Below are positions 5,383-8,188 of a stretch of DNA of 8,188 nt, in pieces (the stretch's first letter is position 1; the number at the start of each line of letters is the position of its first letter). Both the position numbers and the translations under genes were made by a program. The notes beneath the pieces are model-generated. The model was not told the origin of the DNA and did no database searches. It saw only the letters and a program-made list of their open reading frames with translations. The DNA comes from Gammaproteobacteria bacterium (lineage in GTDB: Bacteria; Pseudomonadota; Gammaproteobacteria; SURF-13), in NCBI GenBank assembly GCA_023487615.1, contig JAMDBH010000027.1, positions 1 to 8,188 of the forward strand, in the 5' to 3' direction.

Positions 5383-6009
5383 ATGATTGTACCTGCACTC
5401 ACTCTGGTCTTGTTAATTTTCGGTTACCTGCTCGGCTCGCTGTCGAGCGCCATCATCGTGAGCCGCGTCATGGGCCTTCCCGACCCGCGCAAACAAGGTT
5501 CCGGCAATCCCGGCGCGACCAACATCTTGCGGCTGGCCGGCAAAGGCCCGGCGGCGATAGTCTTGTTGGGCGACATGATGAAGGGTTTAGTCCCGCTGCT
5601 CGTAGCCGGTTACTTTGAGTTGCCGCCTATGGCGCTGGCCGGTATTGCGCTGGCTCCCTTTTTAGGCCATCTCTATCCTGCCTTTTTTGATTTCCAAGGC
5701 GGCAAAGGCGTGGCGACCTTTCTCGGCGTGCTACTCGGTCTGTCGTGGATGGTAGGGGCTTTGACGTTGCTCACATGGCTGGCCGTGGCGTTACTGTTTC
5801 GTTTCTCTTCGCTCGCCGCGCTCAGTGCAGCCTTGATGGCGCCGCTTTATCTGCACTGGTTTCATGCGCCTTTACCCTTACTGGTGGTCAGTATCATTAT
5901 GAGCACGCTGCTGGTGCTGCGCCATCAAATCAATATTCAAAATCTGCTCAAAGGTGCTGAACCGAAGATCAATTTCCTGCGCAAAACCGAACCGGAGACA
6001 AAGCAATGA
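5383..6009 (+). CDS. plsY: Glycerol-3-phosphate acyltransferase PlsY
   Basis: A 208-residue integral membrane acyltransferase that uses acyl-phosphate from PlsX to acylate glycerol-3-phosphate at position 1, the first step of phospholipid synthesis. All three conserved cytoplasmic motifs are visible: SGNPGATN (40–47), GGKGVAT (106–112) and the C-terminal RHQINIQNLLKGAEPKI (from 180). LGDMMKG (62–68) fits the usual LxDxxKG. About five to seven hydrophobic helices surround them (for example 3–25, 55–78, 83–100, 112–138, 143–160 and 163–179). The ATG at 5383 gives the normal N terminus; only a weak GAG lies upstream. It diverges from folB, as in many gammaproteobacteria, and its stop overlaps the next gene. 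Confidence 0.96.
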   Translation: MIVPALTLVLLIFGYLLGSLSSAIIVSRVMGLPDPRKQGSGNPGATNILRLAGKGPAAIVLLGDMMKGLVPLLVAGYFELPPMALAGIALAPFLGHLYPAFFDFQGGKGVATFLGVLLGLSWMVGALTLLTWLAVALLFRFSSLAALSAALMAPLYLHWFHAPLPLLVVSIIMSTLLVLRHQINIQNLLKGAEPKINFLRKTEPETKQ

Positions 6010-6449
6010 AAATTCAACTCCTACCTCTCTTCGAAAAGTTTATGGGCGCGGTGCTGTCGGTGATTCTGGCCTTTATCACACTGGGAATCATCATCGGCGT
6101 CGTGCAGTTATTCCTGACACTGGGCGATCTGTTGGCCACCAAAGAGCTGGCCGGCCAGTATCAACAGATTATTTCCGAGGTGCTGACGCTGTTTATCCTG
6201 ATCGAACTGTCACGCACCCTGGTAGATTATTTCACCACCCATCGACTGCGTATGACCTTTATCGTGGACGCGGCTATCGTATTTTTGCTGCGCGAGATCA
6301 TGATCAAGATCTTCGAGCACAAGATTACTCCCGAAGAGGTTTACGCCTTGAGCGTCTTGTTGCTCGTGCTGAGTGTATTGCGCATCGGCTCGGTGGTGGT
6401 CTTTCAGCGCGAGAAAAAGATGCTGGAGATTGGCTCACAAAAGCAGTAG
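6006..6449 (+). CDS. PsiE-family membrane protein
   Basis: A 147-residue protein with four predicted membrane helices (about 14–38, 55–74, 82–103 and 112–133). The segment RLRMTFIVDAAIVFLLREIM (80–99) is the most characteristic part of the phosphate-starvation-inducible E (PsiE) family. E. coli PsiE responds to phosphate starvation but has no defined activity, so no function is claimed. GGAG (5994–5997) lies 8 bases before the ATG, and the start overlaps the plsY stop (ATGA). Co-translation with a phospholipid gene is suggestive but unproven as a functional link. The stop TAG (6447–6449) is part of the palindromic element at 6446–6470. Confidence 0.85.
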   Translation: MKIQLLPLFEKFMGAVLSVILAFITLGIIIGVVQLFLTLGDLLATKELAGQYQQIISEVLTLFILIELSRTLVDYFTTHRLRMTFIVDAAIVFLLREIMIKIFEHKITPEEVYALSVLLLVLSVLRIGSVVVFQREKKMLEIGSQKQ

Positions 6450-6470
6450 GCCGAGTGAATTCGGCCCTAC
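6446..6470. repeat. Short palindromic element / possible bidirectional terminator
   Basis: A hairpin pairing GGCCGA (6449–6454) with TCGGCC (6461–6466), loop GTGAAT, with outer GTAG and CCTAC ends, so the whole is a near-palindrome. It lies between two convergent genes and could end transcription from both sides, although neither side has a T-run. Its ends (GTAGG…CCTAC) resemble those of the larger repeats. In the minus-strand frame of the gene at 6473 it also supplies a second in-frame TAG (6469–6467) just after that gene's own stop. Confidence 0.65.
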
Positions 6471-6472
6471 AA

Positions 6473-6946
6473 CTACCTACGCACCTTCAGAATGACCCCG
6501 CCCGGCTGCAGAGAGAGGGTCTCCATCGTGCCGCCCAATTCGGCGATATTGAGTCCGAGCCTGCGGTTTTCCGGGGCGTTGGGATCAAACACGATATGAG
6601 TAATGCCCTTGAGATAGATCAGCAGGGTCTCGCCGTCCTTGGCCGCCGGCGGTAGAGGCAAAACCTCGCACTTGCAGGCGATCATGGTGCGCGCCGGCCA
6701 TTGACTCGCTACACGGAGGGATTTCTTATCGGCCTCTTCCATGATCAGCGTGTGGATGAGTTGATCGTGGGGCGATAGCAATCCCCGTTTTACTGCTTCG
6801 TAGTAATTTCTGTCTACCGTCATGAACCAGGTGGCGACAATGACCAGCAGCGCGAACACACCGCCGCGCTTTCCTGCGTACCCCGGAGGCCCCAGGGACT
6901 CGTTGAGGGCGATCAGCTGCGGATCTATCTCAAGGGCCTTACTCAT
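6473..6946 (-). CDS. Hypothetical single-pass membrane protein
   Basis: A 157-residue protein that I do not recognise. A short N-terminal part (1–27) precedes one membrane helix (about 28–44, GGVFALLVIVATWFMTV). A C-terminal domain of about 110 residues, probably periplasmic, contains CKC (91–93), LLIYLKGITHIVFDPN and a β-rich end with GGVILKV. The ATG at 6946–6944 overlaps the stop of the upstream gene (ATGA). A longer frame to 7000 exists but would overlap that gene by 58 bases. The close coupling suggests it works with the GT-C-like protein, perhaps as a small subunit of the same membrane complex. Two TAG stops follow closely. Confidence 0.75.
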   Translation of the reverse strand: MSKALEIDPQLIALNESLGPPGYAGKRGGVFALLVIVATWFMTVDRNYYEAVKRGLLSPHDQLIHTLIMEEADKKSLRVASQWPARTMIACKCEVLPLPPAAKDGETLLIYLKGITHIVFDPNAPENRRLGLNIAELGGTMETLSLQPGGVILKVRR

Positions 6947-7890
6947 ATCAGCTGCGGCAAGCCGTAATAGAGAATAACAACCAGCGTCAGCATCGCCCAC
7001 GCGTCATCGGCGGCAACGGCGCCAAACAGCAATGCCAGCGCCAGCATGGCGCCCATAAAATCATCCATCAGTTTTCGGACATTGAGGGCGATAACGAGAA
7101 CCGTCAGGCCGGCAACCAGTAAGCCCGTAACCATGACAGCGGCGCCCTCTTCTTGCCCGCCGCCCAACATCACGGCGGCCAGCGGCTCCAGCGGATTGCG
7201 CCACCACGACAGCCCGTGCCAGCCCGCCTGCAACAAAAGTGCAAACAGCACGGCCAGAGTCACCCCAATATACATGTGCCGCTGTTGACGTGTGTCCAGC
7301 GGATTTTTGTACCAATGCCACAGCAATGCCGCGGGGTAGGCGAGCCCCGCAGGGTGCAGGGTCACGGTAGTCGCGACCAGCAGCATCTGGGTAAAATAAT
7401 TACCGCCGAGCGGGCGTGATGCTGCACGATAGCTGTGATCCAGCCACGCGCCCAGCCCGAACATCAAGAGCAGATACGGCCCGGCCGCCAGCGCATCGGC
7501 CTGAGCGAGCGTCAGCGGCGCGATCAGCAACAGGCCGGTGGCGACCAGCGCGGTCTCCTGGCTCAAGCTCCGCCTGCTCCACCGGTAGAGCAGCGCAGCG
7601 GCGGCGAAGGTGACGAGCAGGGTAAAGGCCTTGGCCGCGATCAGACTGCCGGGCCAGTAGATGCCCAGCGGGATAAAGATCAGAGCGCGGAAATCCGGGA
7701 CGCCGAAGATGACGATCGGATTGACAACATCCCCCGCGACAGACCAATTGAGCAACAAGGCTCGCGCCGCCCCTTCGTCCAGGCCGTACGGCGTGCTCCG
7801 CTCCAGCCAGAGGGCGAGGCCGCCCCATAGCAACAATACGGCAAGGCCCCAGTAGCGGGCAATGAAGCGTGATAAGGTATCCGAGGGCAT
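6943..7890 (-). CDS. Polytopic membrane protein, possible GT-C-type glycosyltransferase-like
   Basis: A 315-residue protein with about nine or ten hydrophobic helices (for example 13–29, 68–80, 85–103, 113–130, 137–150, 165–190, 206–222, 250–270, 279–293 and 297–313). The first helix is followed by a loop with YGLDEGAARALLLNW (35–49), which resembles the DE-x-x-Y/R loop of GT-C glycosyltransferases (ArnT/PMT type), where the acidic residue is catalytic. The later part, with QADALAAGPYLLLMFGLGAWL, also fits that fold. At 315 residues it is shorter than usual GT-C enzymes (about 500) and lacks a large C-terminal soluble domain, so a substrate-independent or incomplete form is possible. Start ATG 7890–7888 has no Shine-Dalgarno; repeat sequence takes that place. 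Activity is an inference. Confidence 0.65.
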   Translation of the reverse strand: MPSDTLSRFIARYWGLAVLLLWGGLALWLERSTPYGLDEGAARALLLNWSVAGDVVNPIVIFGVPDFRALIFIPLGIYWPGSLIAAKAFTLLVTFAAAALLYRWSRRSLSQETALVATGLLLIAPLTLAQADALAAGPYLLLMFGLGAWLDHSYRAASRPLGGNYFTQMLLVATTVTLHPAGLAYPAALLWHWYKNPLDTRQQRHMYIGVTLAVLFALLLQAGWHGLSWWRNPLEPLAAVMLGGGQEEGAAVMVTGLLVAGLTVLVIALNVRKLMDDFMGAMLALALLFGAVAADDAWAMLTLVVILYYGLPQLI

Positions 7891-7893
7891 TTT

Positions 7894-7907
7894 AGGGGCT
7901 AGGGGCT
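7894..7907. repeat. Tandem heptamer AGGGGCT x2
   Basis: Two perfect copies of AGGGGCT directly upstream (minus sense) of the start codon at 7890. They occupy the place where a ribosome binding site would be expected, and on the coding strand they read AGCCCCT twice, which is not a Shine-Dalgarno. Confidence 0.8.
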
Positions 7908-7912
7908 AAAAA

Positions 7913-7975
7913 GTGAGGCGTAAGGGGTGAGGCGTAAAGCAGCTTTCACCTCACTCCTCACGCCTAACTCCTCAC
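7913..7975. repeat. GTGAGG-rich imperfect inverted repeat
   Basis: The left arm holds two exact copies of GTGAGGCGTAA (7913–7923 and 7927–7937, period 14). The right arm holds related CTCAC/CCTCAC units in reverse orientation. The arms meet at AAAGC-A-GCTTT (7936–7946), a perfect small palindrome. The whole could form a long imperfect hairpin in the 209-bp gap between two diverging genes. Confidence 0.75.
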
Positions 7976-7990
7976 AGTATTTAAGTATAG

Positions 7991-8023
7991 AGTAAACGAA
8001 GGTCTATGGCCATTTCCTTGCGG
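7991..8023 (+). repeat. 33-bp perfect inverted repeat, left arm
   Basis: Begins AGTAAACGAAGG and ends TTTCCTTGCGG. It is an exact reverse complement of 8156–8188, checked base by base; the match breaks at 8024 versus 8155. Read on the minus strand it repeats the codons that start the mature part of the gene at 8100 (RKEMAIDLRLL), then hits TAA within three codons. Confidence 0.93.
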
Positions 8024-8099
8024 CCGGCCGGCGCCTGCGGCGAAACCAACCGCTATGCTGATGGTCACAGTAGCAGAGGCAACTATTTAAGGTGCTTGA

Positions 8100-8188
8100 T
8101 TGAAACATATTTTATTGGTACTGACTATTGCGTGTTTCACATCCGTGGCGTCCGCCCGCAAGGAAATGGCCATAGACCTTCGTTTACT
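8100..8188 (+). CDS. Start of a secreted protein gene (partial, runs off the window)
   Basis: A TTG start with AAGGTG 5 bases upstream (8089–8094) opens a frame to the window end (29 full codons). A TGA lies directly before the TTG in frame, so no earlier start exists. The first 19 residues form a clear signal peptide: Met-Lys-His, a hydrophobic core ILLVLTIACF, and a signal peptidase I site at ASA before RKE. The mature part visible is RKEMAIDLRL. A secreted or periplasmic product is likely; the family cannot be decided from ten residues. The last 33 bases are the right arm of the inverted repeat. Confidence 0.6.
   Translation, partial: MKHILLVLTIACFTSVASARKEMAIDLRL
8156..8188 (-). repeat. 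33-bp perfect inverted repeat, right arm (at window end)
   Basis: Exact reverse complement of 7991–8023; the spacer is 132 bp. The arm ends at the last base of the window, so the true length may exceed 33 bp. It lies inside the partial coding region. Confidence 0.93.

Noticed and set aside
7046..7862. Several long frames on both strands within the GT-C-like gene
   Set aside because: They are Arg/Ala/Gly/Pro-rich shadows of a GC-rich membrane gene, without hydrophobic periodicity or motifs.
8006..8188. Plus-strand frame open for 61 codons from ATG 8006 to the window end
   Set aside because: It overlaps the better-supported TTG frame, has no ribosome binding site, and its first and last codons lie in the inverted-repeat arms. 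The product has no recognisable features.

Overview
The window looks like chromosomal DNA from a gammaproteobacterium, probably an uncultivated one. Evidence: the lemA–TPM pair, a MidA-family methyltransferase beside a FolM-type pteridine reductase, and plsY divergent from folB–folK, an order I know from Pseudomonas and relatives. GC looks moderate to high by eye. The sequence ends exactly on one arm of an inverted repeat, so 8188 may be a real contig end. No phage, CRISPR, transposase, rRNA or tRNA gene was seen.

Layout. (1) 11–1105, minus strand: a LemA lipoprotein and a TPM-domain secreted protein, which seems to have lost its membrane tail to an early stop. (2) 1174–2364, minus: a MidA-family SAM methyltransferase cut in two by one in-frame TAG. 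(3) 2429–3175, plus: a FolM/PTR1-like short-chain reductase. (4) 3176–4456: an accessory pocket that looks AT-richer by eye. It holds a frameshifted small gene, two copies of an ~82-bp palindromic repeat (3608–3688, 4375–4456), a 350-bp gap, and a two-gene DUF4258/DUF2283 module that resembles a toxin–antitoxin pair. (5) 4453–5300, minus: folB–folK. (6) 5383–6449, plus: plsY and a PsiE-family membrane protein. (7) 6473–7890, minus: a two-gene module with a GT-C-like polytopic membrane protein and a small membrane-anchored protein of unknown function. (8) 7891–8188: low-complexity and inverted repeats, then the start of a secreted-protein gene that leaves the window.

How the genes fit together. 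FolB and FolK catalyse successive steps of dihydropterin synthesis, and FolM reduces pterins or folates, so three pterin genes lie within 3 kb on opposite sides of the accessory pocket. PlsY makes lysophosphatidate, the first membrane-lipid intermediate. Adjacent gene pairs overlap by 4 bp (DUF4258/DUF2283, folB/folK, plsY/psiE, 6943/6473), which indicates operons with coupled translation.

The most unusual signals are the palindromic repeats beginning GTAGG. They sit at gene 3' ends, supply the TAG stop of two genes, and show a compensatory base change between copies. Other points are the in-frame stop in midA, the probable early stop in the TPM gene, and the perfect 33-bp inverted repeat at the right edge. 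No clearly new defence or biosynthetic system is visible. The nearest candidates are the repeat-bracketed DUF4258/DUF2283 cassette and the unknown two-gene membrane module.
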